From assembly GCA_046330285.1 (NCBI GenBank), contig JAXLSX010000002.1, positions 62,001 through 126,000 on the forward strand: a stretch of 64,000 nt of DNA, read 5' to 3'. Below, in pieces: positions 16,602-25,357 of the stretch. Both the position numbers and the translations under genes were made by a program. This DNA is from RHKX01 sp046330285. Lineage in GTDB: Bacteria; Actinomycetota; Thermoleophilia; Solirubrobacterales; 70-9. The notes beneath the pieces were generated by a model. That model was not told where the DNA came from. It made no database searches and saw only the letters and a list, made by a program, of their open reading frames with translations. Numbering within the stretch: position 1 is the first letter of the stretch; every line of letters begins with the position of its first letter.

Positions 16602-18113
16602 CTACTCCACCCGCGCCGGCTCCTCGTGGTGCGACGGGTAGACCGGCGGCCCCGCGAGATCGCACGAGTACTCGCCGGTGGTGGGCTCGTCCTGCTCGTC
16701 GGCGGCGAGGACGTCACTCGAGATCGTCAGCCAGGCGATGATGCCGCCGAGGGCGGCGAGCCCGGCGGCGACGTACATCGCGGTGTGGAAGCCGTCGGTC
16801 ATGGCCTCCGGGTCGTAGAAGGTGTCGCCGGTCAGTCCGGCGATCAGGGGGAGGACGGCGACTGCGAGCAGGCCGCCGACGCGGGACACGGCGTTGTTGA
16901 TCCCGGAGGCGATTCCGGAGTGCCGGGAGTCCGCGGCGGCGAGGACGGTCGCGGTGACCGGCGCGACGACGAAGGTGAGGCCGATGCCGAAGACGAGGAT
17001 CGCCGGCAGGACCGAGGTCGGGTAGCTGCCACCGGGGTCGATCTGGGCCATCATCACCATGGCGACCGCGATCACGAGCGGGCCGACGGTGAGCGGGATC
17101 CGCGGACCGATGCGCTGCGCGAGCGCACCCGAGCGGGCCGAGAACAGCAGCAGCAGTGCGGTGACCGGCAGCGAGGCGGCGCCGGCGGCGATCGGCGAAT
17201 ACCCGGCCGCGATCTGGAGGAAGGCGACGAGCAGGAAGAAGACGCCGCTCAGGGCCGCGTAGACGACGAACGTGACCGCGTTGGCGGCGCTGAACTGCCG
17301 CGACCGGAACAGGTAGAGCGGCATCATCGGATGCGGGCTGCGGCGCTCCTGGGCGATGAACCCGGCGAGCGCGGCGACGCCGGCGACCGCCGCCGTGACG
17401 ATGACCGCGGACATCCCGTCCTCGGGTGCCTGGATCAGCGCGTAGGTGACGCCGCCGAGGCCCACGGCGGCGAGCAGCGCCCCGAGGCCGTCGAGCCGGT
17501 CGGGCGCGTCGGCATCGCGCGTCTCGGGGACGTGGCGCGTCGCCATCAGGCCGACGAAGATGCCGATCGGGATGTTGATCAGGAAGATGGCGCGCCAGGT
17601 CACGGCTTCGACCAGCCAGCCGCCGAGCAGCGGGCCGAACGCGGTGGTGACCCCTGCGAGGCCGGACCAGGCTCCGATCGCCCGCGCCCGGTCGGTCGGC
17701 TGGAAGCTCGATTCGATCATCGCCAGGCTGCCCGGCGTCAGCAGCGCACCGCCGGCCCCCTGGAGCAGACGGGCCGCGATCAGCGCCTCCGAGCTCGGGG
17801 CGACCGCGCAGAGCAGCGATGCCAGGGTGAACCAGGCGATTCCGAGGACGAAGATCCGGCGGCGGCCGTACCGGTCGCCGAGCGAGCCGCCGAGCAGGAT
17901 CAGCGACGCCAGCGTCAGCATGTAGCCGTTGAGGATCCACTGCAGCGAGCTCGTCTCGGCGTGTAGGTCCTCGCCGATCCGCGGCAGCGCCACGTTGACG
18001 ACGGTGCTGTCGAGGAAGACGATCCCGGAACCGAGCACCGCGATCGCCAGGACCCAGCGTCCCGGCCCGGTGCCGTACGCGATCCCCTCGGCTCGCTCGC
18101 TCTCTCGCGCCAC
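16602..18113 (-). CDS. MFS drug exporter, DHA2 (14-helix) type
   Basis: A 503-residue member of the EmrB/QacA group. The first helix carries LDSTVVNVALPRIGEDL, typical of DHA2 pumps, followed by GGSLGDRYGRRRIF (motif A), a loop-4 Arg in RLLQGAGGALLTPG and a motif-C-like glycine run (GLAGVTTAFGPLLGGWLV). Fourteen helices are likely. The GTG at 18113 is chosen because GGGAGG lies about 7 nt before it; the frame runs on upstream but that part is Pro/Arg-rich and not membrane-like. A TetR gene is divergent, with a palindromic operator between them, so the pump is probably repressed until a toxic ligand arrives. Confidence 0.85.
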   Translation of the reverse strand: MARESERAEGIAYGTGPGRWVLAIAVLGSGIVFLDSTVVNVALPRIGEDLHAETSSLQWILNGYMLTLASLILLGGSLGDRYGRRRIFVLGIAWFTLASLLCAVAPSSEALIAARLLQGAGGALLTPGSLAMIESSFQPTDRARAIGAWSGLAGVTTAFGPLLGGWLVEAVTWRAIFLINIPIGIFVGLMATRHVPETRDADAPDRLDGLGALLAAVGLGGVTYALIQAPEDGMSAVIVTAAVAGVAALAGFIAQERRSPHPMMPLYLFRSRQFSAANAVTFVVYAALSGVFFLLVAFLQIAAGYSPIAAGAASLPVTALLLLFSARSGALAQRIGPRIPLTVGPLVIAVAMVMMAQIDPGGSYPTSVLPAILVFGIGLTFVVAPVTATVLAAADSRHSGIASGINNAVSRVGGLLAVAVLPLIAGLTGDTFYDPEAMTDGFHTAMYVAAGLAALGGIIAWLTISSDVLAADEQDEPTTGEYSCDLAGPPVYPSHHEEPARVE

Positions 18114-18197
18114 CCCTGCGCCTCCCGCTCTCGACTCGACTCGGGTCAGTCTGACAGGACGGCCGGGCCCGCCCGCGGGCGAGGCCGCGCACGAATG

Positions 18198-18219
18198 AAG
18201 TGGAGGACTTTCTCCGCTT
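18198..18219. promoter_or_regulatory. putative TetR operator
   Basis: Half sites AAGTGGAG (18198-18205) and CTCCGCTT (18212-18219) form an inverted repeat with one mismatch and a 6-nt spacer. It lies between the divergent MFS and tetR genes and 6 nt before the TACGAT -10 box of tetR, so bound repressor would block that promoter. AAGYGGAG-type half sites are common for actinobacterial TetR regulators. Confidence 0.6.
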
Positions 18220-18238
18220 GCGGTGTACGATTTGGGAC

Positions 18239-18901
18239 GTGAGTGCCGATTCACACACGGCGGTCGCGGCGCGTCCGCTCCGCAAGGACGCCGAGCGGAA
18301 CCGTCAGCGGATCCTCGCCTCGGCCCGGGTCCTGTTCGCCGCACATGGCGTCGACGTCGGCCTCGACGATGTCGCCCGCCACGCCGGCGTCGGCACCGTC
18401 TACCGCCGCTTCCCCGATCGCGATGCGCTGATCGACGAGCTGCTCGACGACAAGATCGCGGCGATCGAGTGCGTCGCCGCCGATGCGCTCCTGGCCGACG
18501 ATGCGTGGGACGGATTCGTCGGCTTCCTCGAGCGCTCGCAGGAGATGCAGGCCGCCGACCGCGGCCTCAAGGAGGCGCTGCTGGTCCCGACCCGCGGCAA
18601 GGAACGGCTCGCCGCCGCTCGGCGCCGGATCGAGCCTCTGCTCAGCGAGTTGATCGAGCGCGCCCAGGCCTCGGGCGACCTCAGGCCCGATTTCCGCTTC
18701 GAGGACTTCGCCCTGCTCGTCGAGATGGTCGGGGCGGTCAGCGACGCCACCCACGACGCCTCACCCGACGTCTGGCGCCGTTACCTGCGGATCCTGATCG
18801 ACGGCCTCGCGACCCGCCGCGACGCGCCGAGCGATCTCGGACCGGAAGCGCTTGATCGCGCCCACCTGATCGACGCGCTCTGCACGGCTTCCGCCCGATA
18901 A
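18239..18901 (+). CDS. TetR family transcriptional regulator
   Basis: A 220-residue protein with an N-terminal TetR helix-turn-helix (NRQRILASARVLFAAHGVDVGLDDVARHAGVG, then TVYRRFPDRDALI) at about residues 20-70 and an all-helical ligand domain. The GTG at 18239 is fixed by a TACGAT box at 18226-18231, 7 nt upstream, indicating a leaderless message; an earlier ATG at 18200 lies within the operator and is rejected. It likely represses itself and the divergent DHA2 pump. The inducer is unknown. Confidence 0.85.
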   Translation: MSADSHTAVAARPLRKDAERNRQRILASARVLFAAHGVDVGLDDVARHAGVGTVYRRFPDRDALIDELLDDKIAAIECVAADALLADDAWDGFVGFLERSQEMQAADRGLKEALLVPTRGKERLAAARRRIEPLLSELIERAQASGDLRPDFRFEDFALLVEMVGAVSDATHDASPDVWRRYLRILIDGLATRRDAPSDLGPEALDRAHLIDALCTASAR

Positions 18902-18986
18902 GCCCCCGGCTTCAGGGAAAGCCCCGGACTGCCGATCAGAGGACGTAGCGGCGCGGAGCCGCGGGATGGTCAGGGTCGAGGGGAAC

Positions 18987-20045
18987 ATGCAGCAGCAAAC
19001 CGGGGGATCAGCGGGCGTCGGCGCACCGAGCGGCGACGAGTCGGCTGCCCGCGAACAGACTCGGATCTTCTACCGCCTCTCGTCGATCCTCTTCTTCGGC
19101 GGCGGGCTCGCGGCGATCCCACCCGACCTGCTGCATCGACCCGCCTACGCGGACACGATCTTCCTGCTGCCGCTGCTGGCGATCGCCAGTGGCGTGGTCG
19201 CCTGGCTGATTGCGGACCGGGCTCCCGCATGGGGGCTGCACGTGGTTGCGGTCGTCGCGACCCTCGAGATAGCTCTGACCGTCGCGCTGGCCGACGAGGT
19301 GTTCCGCGTCTACTACGTCTTCGTCGCGATCTTCGTCGCTTACATTTTCTCCGACCGCCGGGCGATCGCCGCCCACCTCGCCTTCGTCATCCTCGCCGCC
19401 CTGGCGCCGATCGCCTACGACTCGGAAGACGCCCGCGCGCTCGCCGTCCAGGCGCTGATCGTGATCCCGACGCTGATCATCGCCGCCGGCATGGTCACCT
19501 ACCTGCGGGAGCGCCTCGCGACGAGCGAGGACCGTTACCGCCGGCTCTCCGAGTGCGATCCGCTGACCGGCATCGGCAACTACCGGATGCTCGTCAACCG
19601 GGTGCCGGGCGAGCTTCAGCGCCACGCCCGCAGCGGTGGGCAACTGGCGTTGATCGCGATCGACCTCGACGACTTCAAGAACGTCAACGACGAGCTCGGC
19701 CACCAGCGCGGTGACCTGCTCCTGCGCGAAGTCGCTGAGACCCTCGCCGAGGCGGTTCGGATGCAGGACATCGTCGTCCGTCAGGGCGGCGACGAGTTCG
19801 CCGTGATCGCCCCCGAGACGGACCTCGAGGAGGCCCGGGAGCTTGCGGGGAGGCTCCGTGCCCGGCTCGCGCAGACGACCGCGGGCGAGCACCGCATCGG
19901 GGCCTCGATCGGAGTCGCCTGCTATCCGGCCGACGCCGAGACGCTCGAGTCGCTGCTTCGCGTCGCCGACGACCGGCTCCGGGTCGCCAAGGGCGAGCTC
20001 GTGCCTCGTCGTCCGCGCCGTGGGGTCGTCGCCGACCCGGGGTGA
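18987..20045 (+). CDS. membrane diguanylate cyclase (GGDEF)
   Basis: A 352-residue protein with six hydrophobic segments (about residues 30-175) followed by a GGDEF domain. The active-site motif is GGDEF at residues 267-271, preceded by an inhibitory I-site RMQD with the usual five-residue gap. Synthesis of cyclic di-GMP from two GTP with product inhibition is therefore expected. The start at 18987 has GAGGGG upstream; an ATG at 18966 would add seven residues. The membrane part lacks a recognised sensor domain. It is convergent with the next gene across a hairpin. Confidence 0.85.
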   Translation: MQQQTGGSAGVGAPSGDESAAREQTRIFYRLSSILFFGGGLAAIPPDLLHRPAYADTIFLLPLLAIASGVVAWLIADRAPAWGLHVVAVVATLEIALTVALADEVFRVYYVFVAIFVAYIFSDRRAIAAHLAFVILAALAPIAYDSEDARALAVQALIVIPTLIIAAGMVTYLRERLATSEDRYRRLSECDPLTGIGNYRMLVNRVPGELQRHARSGGQLALIAIDLDDFKNVNDELGHQRGDLLLREVAETLAEAVRMQDIVVRQGGDEFAVIAPETDLEEARELAGRLRARLAQTTAGEHRIGASIGVACYPADAETLESLLRVADDRLRVAKGELVPRRPRRGVVADPG

Positions 20046-20051
20046 GAAGGC

Positions 20052-20077
20052 CGGCGCCCGGCCGGAGCCGGGCGCCG
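20052..20077. terminator. GC-rich hairpin between convergent genes
   Basis: CGGCGCCCGG and CCGGGCGCCG form a perfect 10-bp stem with a 6-nt loop. It lies 7 bp past the GGDEF stop and 9 bp from the stop of the opposing gene, so it can serve both. There is no T-tract, so it may act as a barrier hairpin rather than a classic intrinsic terminator. Confidence 0.5.
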
Positions 20078-20085
20078 AATCAGCC

Positions 20086-20475
20086 CTAGGAGAGGAGCTT
20101 CGCCTTCATCTGCTCGTACTCGGTGTCGCTGAGCTTGCCCTTGTCGTGCAGCTCCGCGAGGTTGGCGAGCTCGTCGACCTTCGACGTGCCGGCCGTCTCC
20201 TTGATGTATTCGTCGAAGTGCTTCTTCTGCTCGGCCTGCTCCTTGAGGGCCCGGTCGCGCATGCCGCTGCCGCGGGCGATCAGGTAGATCAGGGCGGTCA
20301 GGAACGGGATGAAGATCAGGAACACGACCCAGATGGCCTTGCCCCAGCCCGACATCTCGTGGTCGCGGAAGAGGTCCGACAGGATCGTGAACAGGACCAT
20401 GATCCAGGCGACGAATATGAAGACGGCCAGGACCGTCCCGAGTGCCTCTCCGAACGAGTAGTCCGCGATGAGCAT
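20086..20475 (-). CDS. PLDc_N-like membrane protein with C-terminal SHOCT motif
   Basis: A 129-residue protein. Two membrane helices (about residues 10-33 and 47-68; WGKAIWVVFLIFIPFLTALIYLIARGSGM resembles the N-terminal segment of cardiolipin synthases) are followed by a charged linker. A C-terminal SHOCT-like motif (LANLAELHDKGKLSDTEYEQMKAKLL) covers about residues 103-128. No catalytic phospholipase motif is present, so it is not an enzyme. Such proteins are common in actinobacteria and of unknown role. AAAGG lies 8 nt before the ATG. Confidence 0.8.
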   Translation of the reverse strand: MLIADYSFGEALGTVLAVFIFVAWIMVLFTILSDLFRDHEMSGWGKAIWVVFLIFIPFLTALIYLIARGSGMRDRALKEQAEQKKHFDEYIKETAGTSKVDELANLAELHDKGKLSDTEYEQMKAKLLS

Positions 20476-20550
20476 CTAATGCCTTTCAGTTGCTGGTAAT
20501 CGGAGTCTGGAGCGTACTGGGGCGGTGCCGATCCGGACTCCACTCGGCGA

Positions 20551-22365
20551 TCACCAGGCGCCGCCGCCACCGCCGCCCGAGAAGCCGCCTCCGCCTCCGC
20601 CGCCGCCACCGCCGCCCGAGCTCGACTCGGGCGCAACCTGGCTGGCGAAGCCGGAGGAGAAACCGTCGAAGCCGCTGCCGAAGCTGCCCGACGTGATCGC
20701 GTACGAAGTCCAGAGGCCGCTGCTCGATGCCTCGGCGACGACCGGTGCCGGAATCCGCCCCGACTTGGCGACGCGCTCGGCGGTCCCGAATGCCACCGCG
20801 TAGACGAGGATCCGTCGCCACAGCTTCAGCGTCGCCGGGGGGTCGTCGTCGAGCCGCGGGAAGTCGGAAGTCCACTTGGCGAACGCGCTCCAGCGCTGGT
20901 TGCGCTCCCGCGCGACGGGGTCGAGTCGTCGCAGCCAATTGGCGGGCGGCACGAACATCAGCAGCATCGTCGCGACCAGGCCCGTCACCGGCACGCCGAC
21001 CAGGTGCGTCCGCGACCAGACGAGGAGGATGAGCACCCCGAAGAGGACGAACGCGACCAGCGCGATCAGGGCGCGCCTGCCCCGGAAGTCGCGGTCCCAG
21101 GTGATCGCGCCCTCCTCGGCGTCCTCGAGGCTGCTGTTCATGCCCTCCCAACGGGCTCGCCAGCTGCTCGAGTGCTTCGGGATCCGGTCCGACATCGCGC
21201 CGAGCGCGACCCATTCGCCGTCGATCAGCTCGTCGAAGAAGTCGAGCACCTGGGTCTCGTAGGGATGGAGGTCGGCCGTCCCGCCGCTCCGCTCCGCCTG
21301 CTTCAGCTCGAGGTCGAGTTCATTCGAATCCGCAGCCGGGCGCGACTCGTAGTAGCCGCGATCGACGAGGTCCATCAACGTCGCCAGCACGACCCGCTGG
21401 TCGTAGTCGCCCTCGTGCGCGATCGCGTAGCCGACCGCCGGCGGCAGATCCTCAGGTGGCTCGGGTAGGTATTCGGGCACGCCGGTGTCGCGCTCGCGGG
21501 CGAGCAGGCAGAAGGCGATCGTCGACGCCAGCGCGATACCCGCAATCAGGAGGGTCAGCAGGATCTGGTTGGCGACCGCGAAGTTCTTCAACCGGTCGAG
21601 GAAGGAGTAGTCGTCGTCGAGCGCCGCCTCCTCGTCCTCGATGGCACCGAGTCCATCGCCGGGCTCGACGACCGCGCCGGAGGTCGAGGAGATCGCGTCG
21701 CGGGGGAAGACGGCGCGGAGCCCCACGGCTTCGCCCTCGGGAACGCGGTCGATCGAGACGCTCGCATCGTCACCGATCGAGACGTCCTCGCCGAGCGAGC
21801 GCGGCCGTATCCATGCCTGCTCGGGCGCAACGCCAGATGCCGCCGAGATCGAGGCGTGGAGATCGTTGGTCCAGAAGTCCCACTGGCTGCCCCAGACGTT
21901 CCAGCCGACATCGACGACGTCGTCGTGGACCTTCGTCGCCCCGGTCACGCGGTAGATCAGGTCGAAGGTCCTGGTCTCGTCGGCGGCGCTGTAGTGCCAG
22001 ACCACGCGGAGCCCGTCCGGATCCTGGCGGGTCCCGAACGTGCCGGGCCGGTCGAAGGAGCCGAGCGCGGTGTTGCCGCCGGGCCGGTAGCGGCCCTCGA
22101 CGGCGTCGCGGACCTCAGCCGTCGTGATCCGCACGCCGGGCTCAAGCGGGATGTCGCGATAGGCGCCGGAGAACTTCCCGGTGAAGTCGAACGGCAGCGA
22201 TTCCCGGACGAGCAGGCTGCCGTCCTCTTGGAGACGGACCGACACGTCGGGGTCGGCGATCTCGTACTCCTTCTCGGCGGACGGGATCGACGGAGCGATC
22301 GCCATCGCCACGGCGACCACGCCGATGATCACCAGCGCCCCGATCAGGCGCAGGACGAACTTCAC
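20551..22365 (-). CDS. DUF2207 membrane protein with Gly-rich tail
   Basis: A 604-residue protein with an N-terminal signal/anchor (about residues 5-25), an extracytoplasmic domain of about 210 residues beginning with SVRLQEDGSLLVRESLPFDF (typical DUF2207 start), a membrane helix near 260, a cytoplasmic region and paired helices near 430-480. The C-terminus is a run of more than ten glycines with Ser/Phe, ending GGAW. DUF2207 proteins often sit beside LemA, as here (4-bp overlap). The role is unknown; the Gly tail may mediate polymer or membrane association. Confidence 0.8.
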   Translation of the reverse strand: MKFVLRLIGALVIIGVVAVAMAIAPSIPSAEKEYEIADPDVSVRLQEDGSLLVRESLPFDFTGKFSGAYRDIPLEPGVRITTAEVRDAVEGRYRPGGNTALGSFDRPGTFGTRQDPDGLRVVWHYSAADETRTFDLIYRVTGATKVHDDVVDVGWNVWGSQWDFWTNDLHASISAASGVAPEQAWIRPRSLGEDVSIGDDASVSIDRVPEGEAVGLRAVFPRDAISSTSGAVVEPGDGLGAIEDEEAALDDDYSFLDRLKNFAVANQILLTLLIAGIALASTIAFCLLARERDTGVPEYLPEPPEDLPPAVGYAIAHEGDYDQRVVLATLMDLVDRGYYESRPAADSNELDLELKQAERSGGTADLHPYETQVLDFFDELIDGEWVALGAMSDRIPKHSSSWRARWEGMNSSLEDAEEGAITWDRDFRGRRALIALVAFVLFGVLILLVWSRTHLVGVPVTGLVATMLLMFVPPANWLRRLDPVARERNQRWSAFAKWTSDFPRLDDDPPATLKLWRRILVYAVAFGTAERVAKSGRIPAPVVAEASSSGLWTSYAITSGSFGSGFDGFSSGFASQVAPESSSGGGGGGGGGGGFSGGGGGGAW

Positions 22366-22934
22366 CGGCCCGTGCCTCCGAGCTCGACCGCCGGCGCGAT
22401 GTGCGCCTCGGCGTCGGCGGTGAAGAACTCGCGCGGGCCGAACCCGAACCCGGATGCGACCAGCGACTGCGGGAACACGGCCACGGCGGTGTTGAGTGTC
22501 TCGACGGTGTCGTTGTAGACCCGCCGCGTGATCGAGATCCGCTCCTCGACCGAGGCCAGGTCGCGCTGCAATGCGGCGAAGTTGTCACTCGCCTTCAGCT
22601 CCGGATAGGCCTCGGCGACTCCGATCAGGTTCGTGATCCCGGCCGCGAGCGTGCCCTCGACGGGCCCCTGTGCGGCGGGTCCGGCGCCGACGGCTGCGAC
22701 CGCCGCGCCCCGCGCCTCGGCGGTGCGCTCGAACGTCGCCCGCTCGTGGCCCGCGTAGCCGGAGACGGCGGCGACGAGGTTCGGCACGAGGTCGTGGCGG
22801 AGCTTCAGCGCGACCTCGATCTGTGCCCAGGAGTTGTCGCAGGCCAGCCGCAGCCGGACGAGCTTGTTGTAGGTGATGAGGGTGAACAGCGCGATCGCAA
22901 GGACGACGGCGCCGACGACGATCAGCACCACCAT
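22362..22934 (-). CDS. lemA: LemA family protein
   Basis: A 190-residue protein. A single N-terminal helix (VVLIVVGAVVLAIALFTLITYNKLVRLR) anchors a helical domain with the LemA hallmarks CDNSWAQIEVALKLRHDLVPNLVAAVSGYAGHE and YNDTVETLNTAVAVFPQSLVA. The membrane anchor and external helical bundle are known for the family, whose biochemical role is unclear. GGGAGG precedes the ATG. It is the first gene of a pair with the DUF2207 gene. Confidence 0.9.
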   Translation of the reverse strand: MVVLIVVGAVVLAIALFTLITYNKLVRLRLACDNSWAQIEVALKLRHDLVPNLVAAVSGYAGHERATFERTAEARGAAVAAVGAGPAAQGPVEGTLAAGITNLIGVAEAYPELKASDNFAALQRDLASVEERISITRRVYNDTVETLNTAVAVFPQSLVASGFGFGPREFFTADAEAHIAPAVELGGTGR

Positions 22935-22967
22935 TCCGAACCTCCCGTTCCGCGCACGGGCGGAAAC

Positions 22968-23534
22968 CTATCCGGAAGCGGCGCAGACCTCTCGCACGGA
23001 TTTCGCGATCTCCTCCACCGGTGAGCCGTCGAGGTCCCGCACGATCGCTCCGGCGCTGAGCAGCAACACCCGGTCGGCGACCGCGGCGACTGTCTGATCG
23101 TGGGTGGCGGCGACGATCGTGCGCCTGCCGTCGTGCGCGGCCTTGCGGAGCTCGCCGGCGACCTGTGTGGCGGTGACGGGGTCCATCCCCGCCGTCGGGT
23201 CGTCGAGCAGCAGGGTCCCGGCGCCGCCGGCGATCGCGGCGGCGACGGCGGCGCGGCGGTCCTCCCCGGTGGAGCGGCGGGAGCGGCGGCGCAGCCGCGG
23301 GCCGGCCGGCGGCGGGACGAGCGCCGGCAGCGATCCGCCCGGATAGGAGACCGCGCCGGGGGCGCCGCCGGCCAGGAGGCGAAGGAGGGCCGACTTGCCG
23401 GAGCCCGATGGACCCATCACCGCCGTGAGCGTTCCCTCCGGGACGTCGAATCCGATGCCGCGGAGGATCGCCTTTCCGCGGCGACGACCGGTCGCGAGCG
23501 AGAGGTCGCGGACGCTGATCGCGGTCGGGCTCAT
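22968..23534 (-). CDS. shortened ABC-type ATPase
   Basis: A 188-residue ABC ATPase. Walker A GPSGSGKS and an H-loop ATHD are present. Between Walker A and Walker B there are only about 60 residues instead of about 110. A Q-loop is not recognisable, the signature motif is replaced by Arg-rich RRSRRSTGEDRRA, and Walker B ends LLLDDP with Asp instead of the catalytic Glu. The helical subdomain is thus largely missing. No permease is adjacent. The stop lies 33 bp before lemA, and its ATG overlaps the SRPBCC stop by 4 bp. It may bind rather than hydrolyse ATP, or be decaying. Confidence 0.7.
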   Translation of the reverse strand: MSPTAISVRDLSLATGRRRGKAILRGIGFDVPEGTLTAVMGPSGSGKSALLRLLAGGAPGAVSYPGGSLPALVPPPAGPRLRRRSRRSTGEDRRAAVAAAIAGGAGTLLLDDPTAGMDPVTATQVAGELRKAAHDGRRTIVAATHDQTVAAVADRVLLLSAGAIVRDLDGSPVEEIAKSVREVCAASG

Positions 23535-23989
23535 GCCGGCACCGGGACGCGCTCGGAGCGCTCGGCGGCGCCGGCGATCCGGAAGGCCGCGCCATCGAGC
23601 GCGCCCGCTGCAAGCAGCGTCTCGGTCGCCTTCGAGATGACCCGCGAGGTCAGTCCCGGCCGCCGCCTCATTTCAACGCGGGCGGCGATCTCGCTGCCGC
23701 TCGCAATCGGTCGCAGCCGGTAGGTGACGTCGAGGTCGACCGGGCCGGAGGCGCCGATCCGCAGCACATCGTGACCGGCGTCCCTGACATGGACGTCGAA
23801 ACCGACGTTGAAGCCGGCGAGGCTGCCGTTGACCCGGGTGGACATCCCCGCTCGCAGCGCGTCCGTCTCACAGCCCTCGATCTCGAACGGGACCGGCGAC
23901 CAGTCCCGGATCGCGGCGGGGTCCGTCAGTACCGCCATCACGCTCGCGGGGGAGGCGGCCGTGGTGCAGGTGGCGTCGTAGCTGTTCAT
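23531..23989 (-). CDS. SRPBCC (polyketide cyclase/START-like) protein
   Basis: A 152-residue SRPBCC-fold protein. It begins MNSYDATCTTAASPASVMAVLTDPAAIRDWSP, the usual first strand and helix of the family, and ends with a long C-terminal helix. The fold binds hydrophobic ligands; no catalytic residues can be assigned. The ATG at 23989 has GGGAGAG at good distance; the open frame further upstream is antisense to the kinase gene and is not used. It is co-transcribed with the short ABC ATPase. Confidence 0.75.
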   Translation of the reverse strand: MNSYDATCTTAASPASVMAVLTDPAAIRDWSPVPFEIEGCETDALRAGMSTRVNGSLAGFNVGFDVHVRDAGHDVLRIGASGPVDLDVTYRLRPIASGSEIAARVEMRRRPGLTSRVISKATETLLAAGALDGAAFRIAGAAERSERVPVPA

Positions 23990-24199
23990 CGTTCTCTCCC
24001 TTCGCCGGCGGCGCGGCTTCCGGTTGCTTTCGGTTCGCAAACCCTCCCCGTCGCGGCGGCCTGCCGGCATCGGCCGCGGAGGCGATTCGGCTGCAGATCC
24101 GTGGGAGGAACGCGGGTCAGCGGCGATCGTCCCGGCGGCGGACGCGGCGTCATCCCCTGGGAGGACGGCCGGACCGGCGATCGTGGGTAGCTTGGCGCC

Positions 24200-25357
24200 A
24201 TGCGCTCGCTCCTCAAGCGCCTTCAGGCGGTCGATCCCCGGATCGAGGACGCCGCGCTTGCGGCTGCGGTGATGACGGGGGGTGCGATCGAGTTCGCGGT
24301 CTACTTCGAGGGCGGAACCGGCACTGCCGTCGCGGCGCTCGTCGGCGTGGCCGGAATCGGCACGTTGTACTGGCGCCGGTCGAGGCCGCTGCTCTGCGGC
24401 TACGCGCTCGCCATCGCTCTCGTCGCCGCCGGCCTCGGTGCGCCCGACTTCAACAATCGGGTGGCGGCCCCGTTCGTGGCGCTGATGATCATGCTCTACT
24501 CGGTCGGCCGTCATGCGACGCTCGGCCGCGGGGTTCCGGTCGTGGTCTTCACCCTCGCCAGCTCCGCGGCGACCGGCCTGATCGGCGGTTGGTTCGACAA
24601 CCCCGCCCAGGCACTCTGGCTCCTCGTGCTCGGCTGGGGACCGTTTCTCGCCGGCCGCGGGGTGCGGCACCGGGCGGAGCTTCAGCGGACGCTTCGCGAG
24701 CGCACCGCCGAGCTCGAGCGCGACCGCGAGCGGCAGGCCGAACTCGCGGTGTTCGGCGAGCGGGCCCGGATCGCCGAGGAGCTCCAGGTCGTTGTCGCGA
24801 ACGGGGTCAGTGCGATGGTCGTTCAGGCCGAGGCGGTTCCCCGCCTCGTCGGGGCCGCAGACAACGTGCGAGCTGAGGGCGCGCTGACGCTGATCGAGGA
24901 GACGGGCCGCGATGCGATGGGGGAGATGCGGCGCCTGCTCGGGGTCCTGCGTCGCGACGGCGAGGGGCCTTCGCTGGCTCCCCTGCCGACCCTCGAAGGG
25001 GTCGAACGGCTCGACGGGACCGACCGCGAGGACGGCCTCGCGGTGTCGGTCACGATCGAGGGCGAACCCGTCAAGCTCTCGCCGGGGGCCGATCTCGCCG
25101 CCTACCGTGTCCTCGAGCAGGCCCTCGACTCCGCCGGCGACGCCGGCGCCTCTGCTGCTTCCGTCGTCGTCGGATTCGACGGCAACGAGGTCCGGCTCGT
25201 CATCGTCGACGATCGTGACGCCGCCTCGGTCGATCCGACCGGACTGGTCGCGATGCGGGATCGCGTCGGCCTCTACGGGGGACGCGTCCACGCCGAGGTG
25301 ACGGACGCCCACGGCCTGCGGGTGATCGCCCGGGTACCGCTGGGGAGCTCGGCATGA
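24200..25357 (+). CDS. degenerate histidine kinase homologue (pseudo-kinase)
   Basis: A 385-residue protein with an N-terminal membrane part (about residues 25-150), a coiled helix rich in Arg/Glu and a C-terminal region aligned with the next gene's kinase. Where HisKA_3 kinases have ELHD, it has ELQV, so the phosphoacceptor His is Gln196. The N-box reads EQALDSAG instead of QEALTN, and the G1 box (VDDRDAAS) lacks its glycine. The end MRDRVGLYGGRV keeps family form. It should neither bind ATP well nor autophosphorylate. TAGCTT lies 6 nt before the ATG. It overlaps the intact kinase by 4 bp, suggesting a heterodimeric partner or regulator. Confidence 0.8.
   Translation: MRSLLKRLQAVDPRIEDAALAAAVMTGGAIEFAVYFEGGTGTAVAALVGVAGIGTLYWRRSRPLLCGYALAIALVAAGLGAPDFNNRVAAPFVALMIMLYSVGRHATLGRGVPVVVFTLASSAATGLIGGWFDNPAQALWLLVLGWGPFLAGRGVRHRAELQRTLRERTAELERDRERQAELAVFGERARIAEELQVVVANGVSAMVVQAEAVPRLVGAADNVRAEGALTLIEETGRDAMGEMRRLLGVLRRDGEGPSLAPLPTLEGVERLDGTDREDGLAVSVTIEGEPVKLSPGADLAAYRVLEQALDSAGDAGASAASVVVGFDGNEVRLVIVDDRDAASVDPTGLVAMRDRVGLYGGRVHAEVTDAHGLRVIARVPLGSSA

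Noticed and set aside
18902..18986. Possible cyclic di-GMP riboswitch before the GGDEF gene
   Set aside because: The gap is short and lacks the GEMM core; only a loose GC-rich hairpin is present. The same holds for 34532-34655.
23990..25312. N-terminal extension of the SRPBCC frame
   Set aside because: The frame is open through the kinase gene on the other strand, but a Shine-Dalgarno site and the conserved family start place the real ATG at 23989.
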